A stretch of DNA of 64,000 nucleotides. Origin: JAXLYE01 sp046351595 (GTDB lineage Bacteria > Myxococcota_A > Polyangia > Palsa-1104 > JAEUJZ01). Made by a program: the position numbers and the translations under genes. The notes beneath the pieces are model-generated. The model did no database searches and was not told the origin of the DNA. It saw only the letters and a program-made list of their open reading frames with translations. Position 1 is the stretch's first letter. Every line of letters begins with the position of its first letter. Shown one piece after another: positions 13,473 to 22,331 of the stretch. The DNA is taken from assembly GCA_046351595.1 (NCBI GenBank), contig JAXLYE010000003.1:868001-932000 (forward strand), in the 5' to 3' direction.

Positions 13473-13979
13473 ATGGCTGCTGAGCAGGCGCACAAGCCTC
13501 ACTCTGGAAATAGGATTGGGAATGTGGACGGAAGCCGCGCCGCGCGAAGGAATGTCGCGCTGCTCCTCGCTCCCGCCGCGCTGGGCCTCGTGGCCTCGTG
13601 CGCGGCGATGAAGACCGCGTACCTGGAGACGTACTGCAACTACGATTCTGCCTACGAGCTCGGGCACAAGACCGCGTATGAGATCGCCGAGGGCAAGCGG
13701 AGCGCGTCTCCGGCCAGCATCCTGCAGGAGTGTCCGGAGAGCTCCCGCGAGGCCGCGCTGCGCGGCTACCGGGAAGGCCTGACGAACGGCGGGCGCAGCA
13801 GCGCCGTGGTCGTGATGCAGCAGGCGCCGCGCTATCGCTGCACGGTCAGCGTCTTCGCCAACACGTTCGAGGGCGCGGGCCCGACGCAGGCCGCCGCCGA
13901 GCAGACCGCCAGAGACACCTGCGCCGCGCGCTACCACGCCATGCACTGTGATCGCGTGGAGTGCCGCGAGCTGCCCTGA
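13473..13979 (+). CDS. Putative lipoprotein with long n-region
   Basis: 168 aa from ATG 13473, which has GGAGGGACAGGA directly upstream. The signal is unusual: about 25 polar residues (AAEQAHKPHSGNRIGNVDGS...) come before the hydrophobic core VALLLAPAALGLVASC with lipobox VASC. The mature region YCNYDSAYELGHKTAYEIAEGK, a cysteine pair region and the ending ARDTCAARYHAMHCDRVEC are not known to me. A sigma-54-like promoter precedes it and a strong terminator follows at 14067, so it is a single-gene transcription unit. Confidence 0.7.
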   Translation: MAAEQAHKPHSGNRIGNVDGSRAARRNVALLLAPAALGLVASCAAMKTAYLETYCNYDSAYELGHKTAYEIAEGKRSASPASILQECPESSREAALRGYREGLTNGGRSSAVVVMQQAPRYRCTVSVFANTFEGAGPTQAAAEQTARDTCAARYHAMHCDRVECRELP

Positions 13980-14002
13980 TCTCGCCTCCGCCCGCTCGCC
14001 GG

Positions 14003-14022
14003 GCAGCCTGACGCCAGGCTGC
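14003..14022. other. Perfect 8-bp inverted repeat, loop ACGC
   Basis: GCAGCCTG and CAGGCTGC flank a 4-nt loop just after the 13473-13979 gene. It has no T-run, so it is not a classical terminator by itself, but would protect a 3' end ahead of the terminator at 14067. Confidence 0.5.
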
Positions 14023-14066
14023 TCTCACCGACGCTGACGCCGCCTTATTCCGTACGTGACAGAGAG

Positions 14067-14099
14067 CCCGCCCGCTGCGGCCGCGGGCGGGTCCTTTTT
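14067..14099 (+). terminator. Rho-independent terminator
   Basis: Perfect 9-bp stem CCCGCCCGC / GCGGGCGGG with a 7-nt loop followed by TCCTTTTTG. It ends the + strand transcript of the 13473-13979 lipoprotein and stands tail to tail with the Cys-rich lipoprotein gene ending at 14155. Confidence 0.8.
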
Positions 14100-14154
14100 G
14101 TTCCCGCGCTGTCCGGCGACGGCCGCTTCCTGCCGGCCGTCTGCTGCCCGGAGC

Positions 14155-14367
14155 CTACTTGCAGCTCGAGTCCTTCGCCGAGTTGCGGCTGCAGCCCGAG
14201 GTATTGGAACCAAGGGACTCGACACACTGCTGGGCGCCCTGGTCGCTGCAGGTGTAGTACTGCTTGTTGATGCAGCAGTAGGCTTCCTCGTCCTTCGTGC
14301 TGCCGCCACACGCACCCAGCTGAGCCGCCGCCAACAGGAAGAACATTCCGAACAGGGTCTTCTTCAT
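14155..14367 (-). CDS. Small cysteine-rich lipoprotein
   Basis: 70 aa, ATG 14367 with GAGG about 6 nt upstream. MKKTLFGMFFLLAAAQLGAC gives a clean signal peptide and lipobox LGAC (residue 20 is the lipidated Cys). The 50-residue mature part has seven further cysteines (YCCINKQYYTC, QQCVES, SGCSRN, SSC), which suggests a disulphide-rich surface protein. Function unknown. A good sigma-54-like promoter lies 75-90 nt upstream. Confidence 0.75.
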   Translation of the reverse strand: MKKTLFGMFFLLAAAQLGACGGSTKDEEAYCCINKQYYTCSDQGAQQCVESLGSNTSGCSRNSAKDSSCK

Positions 14368-14441
14368 TTCCGTCCTCGCGTCTTGGTTGGTTCACGCAGT
14401 CGGCCCGAACCCCGGCCGCCCGCCCGTACGTACAGAGCTTC

Positions 14442-14457
14442 AGCAGGAGCTGTGCCA
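14442..14457 (-). promoter_or_regulatory. Candidate sigma-54 promoter for the Cys-rich lipoprotein
   Basis: Read on the minus strand, TGGCACAGCTCCTGCT has -24 TGGCAC and -12 TGCT with GG and GC exactly 10 nt apart. Initiation would fall near 14432, giving a leader of about 65 nt to ATG 14367. Confidence 0.55.
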
Positions 14458-14562
14458 GTCCACCCGGCACTCCCTACGCATCGGCCAGGTAAGACGCAGA
14501 CACGGGCGCTGGTTGACGGACTTTTACTCGAGCAGTCCGTGCCTTAGTATCGCGCCTTCCTG

Positions 14563-15237
14563 ATGAAGCTCCGTCTCTCGCCGCGCCTCGATGCGGTACT
14601 CGAAGGGCTTGGTCCCTGCGCGCTGCTGGCCGATATCGGCACCGATCACGGGCTCGTGCCAATCGCCGCGGTTGTGCGGGGCACCGCCCAGCGCGCGATT
14701 GCGACCGATCTGCGCGCCGAGCCGCTGGCCGTCGCGCGGCGTCACGTCGAGCGCGCCGGCGTCGGCGATCGCGTCACGCTCGTGCTTGGGGATGGTCTGA
14801 GCGCTCTTGGGGATGCACCGGTCGATGCCGTGGTCCTCGCCGGTATGAGCGGCACGCTGATGGCGAGGCTCTGCGAGGCAGGCCGTCCGGTGCTCGCGCG
14901 CGTGCAGCAGCTGGTCGCGCAGCCCAACACGGGGGCGGCCGACCTTCGCTCGTGGGCGCGCGCCAGCGGCTGGTGGCTGACGAGCGAGCGCATGCTCGAG
15001 CAGCGCGGGCGCTTCTTCGTCGTGTGTACGTTCTCGCCCGGCGCCGGTCCGGATCCGGCCTACACGATGCCTGGCTTCGATGCGGCCGCGCTGACCCGGA
15101 TCGGTCCTCTGCTGCTGTCCCGCCGCGACAGCGTGGCGCTGCGGTGGTATCGCGCCCAGCGCGAGCGGCTCGAGCAGCTGCCGTCGACACGGGAGCGCGA
15201 CGCCGACCTCGCCATCTGGCGCGCGACCGGCGCCTGA
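14563..15237 (+). CDS. trmK: tRNA (adenine-22-N1)-methyltransferase TrmK
   Basis: 224 aa. Class I SAM-binding start LLADIGTDHGLVP (about 21-33), acidic ribose-binding residue in AIATDLRAEPL, and DAVVLAGMSGTLMARLC followed by LVAQPNTGAADLRSWA, all characteristic of TrmK, which makes m1A22 in tRNA (mainly Ser and Tyr species). Length fits the family. It appears to be a single-gene unit. A 7-bp inverted repeat (ACGGACT...AGTCCGT, about 14517-14541) lies just before the start region and could be regulatory. Confidence 0.85.
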   Translation: MKLRLSPRLDAVLEGLGPCALLADIGTDHGLVPIAAVVRGTAQRAIATDLRAEPLAVARRHVERAGVGDRVTLVLGDGLSALGDAPVDAVVLAGMSGTLMARLCEAGRPVLARVQQLVAQPNTGAADLRSWARASGWWLTSERMLEQRGRFFVVCTFSPGAGPDPAYTMPGFDAAALTRIGPLLLSRRDSVALRWYRAQRERLEQLPSTRERDADLAIWRATGA

Positions 15238-15376
15238 GCGGACGCGCTCTGTGCCAGCCGGATCGAATCCAGAGTGTCCGGACGTGCACGAGCCCAGAGA
15301 AGGCCGAGCGCCTCTGCCCGGTTTGCCTCGACAGGAGCCCTGACAGGGGCCGACAGAGGGGCCCCGGCCTGCCCGG

Positions 15377-15716
15377 TCACGGCTGCCACAGCTGCAGCGC
15401 TCCGTCATACGATACGGACGCGAGCCAGCGCCCGTCGGGAGAGAGCGCGGCCTGGGTCACGCGGTCGCGGTGGCCGCTCAGTACATACTGCGCGCGGGCC
15501 GTGCTCGCGTCATACCCGGTCGCTTCCGCGCTGGTGTCGGTGATCAGCAAGTGCCGGCCGTCCGGCGCCCAGCGCCAGGGCCAGCGCGGCGCCATCGGGC
15601 GACCACGCGAGATCCTCGATCCCCTGGTTTCACGCGCACAGCCGGCCCTGTGTCCTTTTCTGACGGCCGCGATCCAGCGGTGCGTGCGGCGACCCGTCCC
15701 AGACCTTGATGCGCAC
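15377..15716 (-). pseudogene. WD40-repeat gene remnant (frameshift and stop)
   Basis: The minus strand encodes VRIKVWDGS, then a TGA stop, then GIEDLAWSPDGAALALAL, after which homology jumps to another frame as WAPDGRHLLITDTSAE and continues VLSGHRDRVTQAALSPDG, WLASVSYDGALQLWQP to the stop at 15377. These are two to three WD40 blades at the C-terminal end of what was a longer beta-propeller protein. One in-frame stop and one frameshift show decay. No N-terminal part can be found upstream; that DNA runs into the truncated kinase gene on the other strand. Confidence 0.7.
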
Positions 15717-16043
15717 TTCTACAGCCGGGACCCTTGCGCCACGGAAGCAGCTCCATCCCGTACGGCCCAGCCGCGGCACGGCTCACGAAGGCGGAACCCG
15801 GTACTCTGGACCGACGGCTTCGTCGAGCGATGGCAACGGGGGCTGTAGAGGGCTCCGGTCGAACAGGCTCGCGGCCTGCTCTCGCTTGACCCACCCGGGA
15901 ATCGTTCCTGCCGCGCAGCTCCGCAGTTTACAGGCACTTCGCGCCGGTTTCAGAAGGTTTGGGGCGCCTTCTCCGACGGAAGAGACGCTCAGCCGTCCAA
16001 TGTCCTCGTCGTCGCAGGCGAGGGCGGCGCGCCGCAGGTCAAG

Positions 16044-19000
16044 GTGCTGGACTTCGGTCTGGCCCTGGTCGGCTACGGGCAGAAGCGGCAGCGCGCCGAG
16101 GTCGCGGGCACGCTCGGCTACATCGCGCCCGAGGTCCTGCTCGGCGGCCCGCCGAGCGAGGCCAGCGACCTGTACGCCGTCGGCGTCATCGCCTGCCAGC
16201 TGCTGACCGGCCGCGATCCGTTCGAGGCCGAGGACGACGATCAGCTCCTGCACCGGGTGATCGAGCGCGAGCCGAGCCGCGAGCGCCTGGCCCCGCTCGG
16301 CGCGCTCGGCGACGTCGTGTTGCGCCTGCTCGCGCGCGCTCCCGAGGCGCGCTTCCCGTCGGCGTCAGCGGTGCTGTGCGCGCTCGCGGAGGCGACCGGC
16401 GTGCCGCTCGGCACCGAGGCGGTCGCGGTGCGCGAGAGCTTCCTGCAGTCGGCGCCGCTCGTCGGCCGCGAGTCGGACTGGGTCGCGGCGCAGTCCCACC
16501 TCGAGGCGCTGCTCGCCGGCCGCGGCGGCTGCCTGCTCATCGCCGGTGAGAGCGGCGTCGGCAAGTCGCGGTTCCTCGACGAGCTGCGCACGCACGCGCT
16601 GGTGCGCGGGCTCCAGGTCGTGCGCGGCCAGGCGATAAGCTCCGGCGGCGGCGCCTACCACGCGCTGCGCGACGCCCTGCCGCTGCTCTGCCTGTCGGCG
16701 AACCTCGACGACGAGGCGGCGGCGGTGCTCAAGGCCCTTGTGCCCGAGCTGCCGCAGCTCCTCGAGCGCGCGGTCCCGGACGCCCCGCTCGTCGACGCCG
16801 AGGCGACGCGGCTGCGGCTGCTGCGCACGTTCGAGGCGCTGCTGGTGCGGCAGGGGACCCCGACCGCGCTGCTGCTCGAGGATCTGCAGTGGGCGGACGG
16901 CGAGAGCCTGGCGCTCGTGCAGCGCGCGCTCGCGGTGTCCCAGGGCCGGCCGCTGCTCATCGTCGGGACCGTGCGCAACGACGAGCGCCCGCAGCTTGCC
17001 GAGGAGCTCGCGGGCTGCGCGGTGCTGCGGCTGCAGCGGCTGCCGAGCGAGGACGTCGCGGAGCTGTGCCGCTCGATGCTGGGCACGCCGCCGCCCCAGG
17101 CGCTGGTCGCGCTGGTCACCAGCGAGACCGAGGGCAACGTCTTCTTCGTGGTCGAGGTGATGCGCGCGCTCGCCGAGGAGGCGGGCAGCCTGGCCGCGGT
17201 GGGGCAGGGCGCGCTGCCGAACCACGTCCTGACCGGTGGCATCCGCGCCGTGCTGCAGCGGCGGCTGGATCGCGTCCCGGAGCCGGCGCGGCCGCTGCTG
17301 CTCCTGGCGGCGGTGGCAGGGCGGCAGATCGACGCGGCGATGCTGCGCGCCGTCGAGCCGCGGCTGGACGAGTGGCTGCAGACCTGCGCCGATGCCGCGG
17401 TCCTTGAGGTCAGCGAGCAGCGCTGGCGCTTCGCGCACGACAAGCTGCGCGAGGCCCTGCTGCGCGAGCTCGAGCCCGAGCAGCGCCGCGGCCTGCACCT
17501 GCGCGTCGCGCGGGCGCTGGAGGAGGCGTACCCGGAAGCGGGCGCGCGGGCCGCGGAGCTCGCGTATCACTTCGGCGAGGCGGGTGAGGCGCGAGCGGCG
17601 GCGCGCTACGGCACCATCGCCGGCGAGCAGGCGCTGCGCCAGGGCGCGCTGGCCGAGGCGGCGGCGCTGCTGCAGCAGGCGACCGCGCGCATGACCGCGG
17701 ACACGGCGGCGATCGAGTGGGCGCGGGCGCACCGCCTGTACGGGCAGGCGCTGTTCGGGCTGGGCCGCATGCAGGACTGCGCGCAGACGTGTGAGAAGGT
17801 GATGGCGCGCTTCAGCACCGGCCCGCTGCACGCGCCGCGGCTCGGGCGCCGCTCGGCGCTGCTCGAGCTGGTCGCGCGGCACGCGCTGCACCAGGTGTGG
17901 CACCTGCCGCTGCCCGAGCCCGCAGGCGACGCCGAGCGCGAGCTCCTCGGCGAGGTCCTGCATACGACGGTGCTGGCCGGCGAGATCTACGCGTACCTGG
18001 GCCGCGCGCTCGACCTCCTGCAGTGCATCCTCGGCGGCATGGAGCTGGCGCGGGCTCTTTCGGATCCGCACCGGGCGGCGCTGACCACCGCGGTCGCGGC
18101 GTTCCTTCTCAGCCTGACGCCGCTGCGGGCGCTGGCGCCGCGCTACCTGGCCCAGGCCGGGGCGCTGGCCGAGGCGTCGACGGACCGGCACGCGGCGGCG
18201 CAGTACTTCCGCATCGGCGGCCTGGTGCACCTGTTCGCGGCGCGCTGGCCGCAGAGCGACGAGTTCCTGTCGCGCGCGGCGGTGTTGTGGCGCGCGCTGG
18301 GCAATGACCTGATGCAGATGTTCTCGCTCGGGCAGGTCGCGACCGTCTGCACGCTGATCGGTGATCTGGAGCGCGCGCAGCAGACGCTGGATTCGATCGG
18401 ACACATCGCGACCGTGAGCCGCCAGCACCGCTACTTCCTGTGGTACCAGGCCCGCCTGTGCATGCTGGCGCTGCGGCGCGGCGCCGATGCGCGCGCGTGG
18501 GCCGAGCAGCGGGCGAAGCTGACCGAGATCGACGGCGTCCTGCAGGGCACGCAGGACCGCATCATCCAGGCCGCGGTGAAGTGCGGGCTGATCACGGCGG
18601 CGGTGCGCACGCACGATCTGGCGGCGGCGCGGCGGTGCGCGCTGGACGCGCTGGCGCTGACCCCGGCCGCGGTCACCGGCTACAACTACGCAGAGTGCGT
18701 CTTCGAGTCGATGAACGCGCTGCTGTGCGTGCGCGAGCAGCGGGCAGAGTCCGCGGCCGGCGCGGTGACGGAGGAGCAGCTCGAGTCCGCGCTGCGGCGG
18801 CTGCGCCTGTACGCGCGCGGGCTGTACATCGGCCGCCCGCAGGCCCACGTCCTGGAGAGCCGGCTCGCGGCGCTGCGCGGCCTGGACGTCGCCGCGCTCC
18901 GGCACGCGCAGCAGGGGCTCGAGCTGGCGCGTCGGCTCGGCATGCCGTACGAGGAGGCGCTGGCGCACCGGCAGCTGGCCCGGCTGCTCGAGGCGGCGCC

Positions 19001-19130
19001 GCGCTCCCCGGCGGGGACGCCGCCGCGCGCGGCCGCGCACCGGGAGGCAGCGCGCGCCCTGTTCCTGCGCCTCCGGGATCACTGGTACGTGCAGGCCCTG
19101 CAGGCGGATGCGCGCGGCGCCGCGGGCTGA
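16044..19130 (+). CDS. PknK-like Ser/Thr kinase-ATPase-TPR protein lacking the kinase N-lobe
   Basis: The frame from GTG 16044 gives 1028 aa. It begins at the DFG of a kinase (VLDFGLAL) with GYIAPEVLLGG and DLYAVGVIACQLL. In the same frame homology extends back to 15984 (DAQPSNVLVV, the end of an HRDLKPSN loop) and then stops, with no start codon. Kinase subdomains I-VIa are therefore missing. The rest is intact: AAA/NACHT-like ATPase with PLVGRESDW, Walker A GESGVGKS (168-175), LLLEDLQWADG, then a long helical TPR-like region to the C-terminus, as in PknK and guild STAND kinases. It is either a dead gene or one now expressed as an ATPase-TPR protein. Initiation is uncertain. Confidence 0.75.
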   Translation: MLDFGLALVGYGQKRQRAEVAGTLGYIAPEVLLGGPPSEASDLYAVGVIACQLLTGRDPFEAEDDDQLLHRVIEREPSRERLAPLGALGDVVLRLLARAPEARFPSASAVLCALAEATGVPLGTEAVAVRESFLQSAPLVGRESDWVAAQSHLEALLAGRGGCLLIAGESGVGKSRFLDELRTHALVRGLQVVRGQAISSGGGAYHALRDALPLLCLSANLDDEAAAVLKALVPELPQLLERAVPDAPLVDAEATRLRLLRTFEALLVRQGTPTALLLEDLQWADGESLALVQRALAVSQGRPLLIVGTVRNDERPQLAEELAGCAVLRLQRLPSEDVAELCRSMLGTPPPQALVALVTSETEGNVFFVVEVMRALAEEAGSLAAVGQGALPNHVLTGGIRAVLQRRLDRVPEPARPLLLLAAVAGRQIDAAMLRAVEPRLDEWLQTCADAAVLEVSEQRWRFAHDKLREALLRELEPEQRRGLHLRVARALEEAYPEAGARAAELAYHFGEAGEARAAARYGTIAGEQALRQGALAEAAALLQQATARMTADTAAIEWARAHRLYGQALFGLGRMQDCAQTCEKVMARFSTGPLHAPRLGRRSALLELVARHALHQVWHLPLPEPAGDAERELLGEVLHTTVLAGEIYAYLGRALDLLQCILGGMELARALSDPHRAALTTAVAAFLLSLTPLRALAPRYLAQAGALAEASTDRHAAAQYFRIGGLVHLFAARWPQSDEFLSRAAVLWRALGNDLMQMFSLGQVATVCTLIGDLERAQQTLDSIGHIATVSRQHRYFLWYQARLCMLALRRGADARAWAEQRAKLTEIDGVLQGTQDRIIQAAVKCGLITAAVRTHDLAAARRCALDALALTPAAVTGYNYAECVFESMNALLCVREQRAESAAGAVTEEQLESALRRLRLYARGLYIGRPQAHVLESRLAALRGLDVAALRHAQQGLELARRLGMPYEEALAHRQLARLLEAAPRSPAGTPPRAAAHREAARALFLRLRDHWYVQALQADARGAAG

Positions 19131-19298
19131 GCGTCAGGGCTCCGTTCCTCGCGGCTTCCCCGGCCGGGCGCAGGCGCGAGCGGCGGACGGGGCGCGGACG
19201 CTGCTCGTAGAGCAGGCAGTGCGCGGCCTGCCCGTCGCGGATTTGCGCGCGCACGGCGCAGGGGAACTCGCGAGGAACAGCGGCGCCGCCGACCTGGG

Positions 19299-19688
19299 CT
19301 ACGCCGCGCCGTGCGCGTCGGGCGTGCTGGGCGTGCCGCATAGGCGGACGACGGCCGCCATCAGCTCGTCGAACTCGATGGGCTTGGGCAGCAGCGCCGC
19401 CGCCTCTTTGTAGATGGCGCTGCCGTCCGCCTCGTGAGCCGAGAGCAGCACGAAGGGAATCTGCGCCAGCGCCGGATCCTGGGCGACCTGCTCGCGGAAC
19501 TCCCAGCCGCTCATGACCGGCATCATCAGGTCCAGCAGGATGAGGCACGGAGACAGACCCGCGCGGAGCTGGCGGAGGGCGTCCTGGCCGTTGACGGCGC
19601 TGGCGACGGAGTAGCCCTCTTCGTGCAGCAGCGCGGCCAGCGCTTCGCGCGTGGCGTGGTCGTCTTCTACGATCAAGATGCAGGACAT
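19299..19688 (-). CDS. Response regulator (single receiver domain)
   Basis: 129 aa from ATG 19688 with GAGGGAG upstream. Receiver features: acidic pocket IVEDDHATRE, phospho-acceptor Asp53 in LLDLMMP, Ser/Ala of VLLSAHEA, and Lys in LLPKPIEF. There is no output domain, so it acts by protein contact or as a phosphate relay. It lies 110 nt downstream of the hybrid sensor kinase on the same strand and is its likely partner. Confidence 0.88.
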   Translation of the reverse strand: MSCILIVEDDHATREALAALLHEEGYSVASAVNGQDALRQLRAGLSPCLILLDLMMPVMSGWEFREQVAQDPALAQIPFVLLSAHEADGSAIYKEAAALLPKPIEFDELMAAVVRLCGTPSTPDAHGAA

Positions 19689-19797
19689 CGCTCCCTCTTC
19701 GTTATCATTATGCGATGGCGGCTCCCGGAGCAACGGGGCTCCGGTCTTGACCGGCATCGGGCTCTGGGGCCCTGGCTCCGCTCACCTGCTTACCTGC

Positions 19798-21567
19798 TCA
19801 CTGGGCAGCTCCTGTCGGGATGATGACGCGGAACGTGCTGCCGGCGCCGGGCTCCGAGCGCAGCTCGATGCGTCCGCCCAGCGCGCTCACCAGCTCCTTC
19901 GCGACAGCGAGGCCGAGGCCCATGCCCGGGACGTGCTTCTGCCGGATGGGCGTCAGCTGCTCGAAGGGCTCGAAGACGAGCTGCTGCTGCTCCTTGGGGA
20001 TGCCGGGTCCGGTGTCCGTCACCGAGAGCCGCTGCTCCTGCGTATCGCCCTCGGCCGCGACCACGACGGAACCGCGCTCGGTGAACTTGATCGCGTTGGT
20101 CACCAGGTGCACGAGGATGATCTGGACCAGGCGGCGGTCGCTCTGCAGCGGCGGCAGCTCCGACGGCAGCTCGGTGCGCAGCGCCAGCCCCTTGTGCTGC
20201 ACCTGCGCCTGCATCTCCTCCGTGGTCTGGCGGCACAGCGCCGGCAGATCGAACGGCTCGATGTGCAGCTCCAGGCGGCCGCTCTGGATCCGCGTATACT
20301 CGACCACCGCGTCGACGAGCTCCTTCAGGCGGCCGACGGTGCCGGCGATCTGGCCGACGGTCTCCTGCTGCTTCTCGGTCAGCGGCTGGCCGCGGCCTCC
20401 CTTGAGCAGGCGGAGCTGCAGCTGCAGCCCGTTCAGCGGCGTGCGCAGCTCGTGCGACACCATGTTGAGGAAGACGCTGCGCGCCACCGCGGCCCGCTCG
20501 GCCTGGGCCAGCGCCACCTGCATCGCGGCCAGCGTCGCCTTGAGCTCGCGCTTGCGCTGTGAGATCTCGGCGGCCAGGGCGCTCACGTCGTCGCTGCGGC
20601 TGGCCAGCTCGGACTGCAGCACATCGCGGGCGCGCTTGAGCGTCACCAGGTTGCCGACGCGCGCGCGCAGCTCGTCGGGAGAGAAGGGCTTGGTCAGGTA
20701 ATCCTGGGCGCCGGCGCGCAGCAGCGACGCGTGCATCTGGTCATCGGCGTGCCCGGTCAGCACCAGCACCGGGATCAGATCGCCGGAGGCGCGCAGCGCT
20801 TGGATCAGCTCGAGGCCGCTCAGCTGCGGCATCCGCAGGTCCGTCAGGATGAGATCCGGCTGCAGGGTGCGGGACAGCTCCAGGCCCTCGCGCCCGTCGC
20901 TGGCGCTGGCGGTGCGGTACCTGGACGCGAGCACGGCGCAGATGAACCGGTTCACCTCGGCGTTGTCCTCGACCACGAGGATCAGCGGCTCTGTTGCGGG
21001 CTCGTTCGCACTCGCGGGCGGCGCGGACGGCTCGGTCTGCACCGGCGCCGGCTCCCTACGCTCCCGCTGCTCGTCCGCCTCCGCGTGCGGGCGCAGACCT
21101 GCGGACCCCACGCGCGGCTCGCCAGCGGGACCCGCGCGGCGCACGCTCTCTGTCACGTCGTCGGCGCGCTGGATGATGTATGCGACCTCGCCGCCGGGAC
21201 CGAGCACCGGAGTGTTGTACCAGCGCAAGCAGCGCTCCTCCCGGCCGCCGTCGTTCGGACTCCGGAAGTCCGGCTGCCGCAGGTCCGTGACGTCCGCGGT
21301 GCGGGTCTGTAAGACGCGCGCAAGGGACGCGCCCAGGCTGGCGACGCTGTCGGACTTCGGCTCGGGCCGGCCGTCCGGGAGCGGCTCCCGGAGCAGCTCG
21401 AGCACCGGACGCCCGATGACCTGCGCGCGAGACCGCCGTGTCAGCTGCACGCCGGCGTCGCTGATCGCCACGACGGTCAGCTCCGGGTCCAGCACCAGGA
21501 CGATCCACGGCCCCGATTCGACGATCAGGCGGAAGTCAAGCGCCGGTGAGGTCGAAGAGGTGCTCAT
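19798..21567 (-). CDS. Hybrid sensor histidine kinase (PAS-REC-HisKA-HATPase)
   Basis: 589 aa, cytosolic (no TM). PAS-like sensor about 12-140; a receiver in the middle (LILVVEDNAEVNRF; Asp243 in ILTDLRMP; LTKPFSP); a coiled linker; HisKA with phospho-acceptor His372 in VSHELRTPLNG; HATPase with NAIKFTERG (N box), DTGPGIP (G1) and GMGLGLAVAKE (G2). A receiver placed before the kinase core suits phosphorelay input from another kinase. It is followed by the stand-alone receiver at 19299-19688, so the two form an operon. Confidence 0.92.
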   Translation of the reverse strand: MSTSSTSPALDFRLIVESGPWIVLVLDPELTVVAISDAGVQLTRRSRAQVIGRPVLELLREPLPDGRPEPKSDSVASLGASLARVLQTRTADVTDLRQPDFRSPNDGGREERCLRWYNTPVLGPGGEVAYIIQRADDVTESVRRAGPAGEPRVGSAGLRPHAEADEQRERREPAPVQTEPSAPPASANEPATEPLILVVEDNAEVNRFICAVLASRYRTASASDGREGLELSRTLQPDLILTDLRMPQLSGLELIQALRASGDLIPVLVLTGHADDQMHASLLRAGAQDYLTKPFSPDELRARVGNLVTLKRARDVLQSELASRSDDVSALAAEISQRKRELKATLAAMQVALAQAERAAVARSVFLNMVSHELRTPLNGLQLQLRLLKGGRGQPLTEKQQETVGQIAGTVGRLKELVDAVVEYTRIQSGRLELHIEPFDLPALCRQTTEEMQAQVQHKGLALRTELPSELPPLQSDRRLVQIILVHLVTNAIKFTERGSVVVAAEGDTQEQRLSVTDTGPGIPKEQQQLVFEPFEQLTPIRQKHVPGMGLGLAVAKELVSALGGRIELRSEPGAGSTFRVIIPTGAAQ

Positions 21568-22331
21568 AGTCTGGGTTCAGCTAAGCGGGGTAAAGAGCGA
21601 GTCTATGCGATCCTAATCTGAGATTCTGCGAAGAACGAGCCGTCCCTGCCGGCCGAGTCTTCGTCCCGAAAATCTAGGGTATTTCCTTAGTGAGATTCAC
21701 CGGGCGTGCGCCCGTTCACCTCGGAAAAAAGGCTCTCTGCGGGCGCTCTGCGCGCGGACCGGTCCCTCCGCCCTGCTGCAGAGCGGTAGCGCTCAGTCAC
21801 CACCATGTAACGCCATCTGCCGCGGCCCGACCAGCGCGGGCCCTGGCTCCGCCTCACCGCGGCTGCGGCACGAGGCTTGCGATGAGACAGCGTCAGACAG
21901 CACCAGGCCGCGGGCCGCAGCGCTCCCGTACCTCCGCGCAGCGGTGCGGCGACTCCCTCCGTACTCCGTACTGGCTACTCCGTACTCCGTACTCCGTACT
22001 CCGTACTTCGCTCTGCCTCGTGATTACAGATCCGGATCTCCGGGTTACACGCCCGTAGCGGAGCGGCGCCGAGCCCGGGTCCCGAACCCGAGCGGACCCG
22101 CCCCAATCGCCGCACGTAGGCTCCGCACCGACGACGCGCGCGGCCCGTCTTTTCAAGGACTTGGCCCTCCGGCTCTTTGGCGCAGGACCCCGGCGCGCGC
22201 TCCGCCCGGGCTCCTGCAGCCGCTGGAACGGCTCCTGCTTCCCTTCCGGGCAAACCTCCCGAGTCGCTCCTGCGCTCGCGGATCCCTCTTGTCGGCCTCG
22301 GGTCCCGGACCCGTGCTCAAGGAGCCTTCTT
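21568..22331. other. 764-bp intergenic region
   Basis: Divergent gap between the hybrid kinase and the 22332 lipoprotein. I see no gene. It holds a hairpin CGGGCG-TG-CGCCCG (21701-21714) and the CCGTACT repeat block described separately. AAGGAG at 22319-22324 is the ribosome site of the next gene. Confidence 0.5.
21957..22010. repeat. CCGTACT heptamer repeat
   Basis: CCGTACT occurs six times: at 21959 and 21966, then after a short break at 21980, 21987, 21994 and 22001 with exact 7-bp period. It lies in a long intergenic gap with no coding pattern. Copy number may vary by replication slippage. Confidence 0.75.

Noticed and set aside
15260..15280. T-loop-like GGATCGAATCC suggesting a tRNA
   Set aside because: No anticodon arm, D arm or acceptor stem pairs around it.
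16365..19082. 905-codon open frame on the minus strand opposite the PknK-like gene
   Set aside because: No domain or start signal; mirrors the codon bias of the ATPase-TPR gene.
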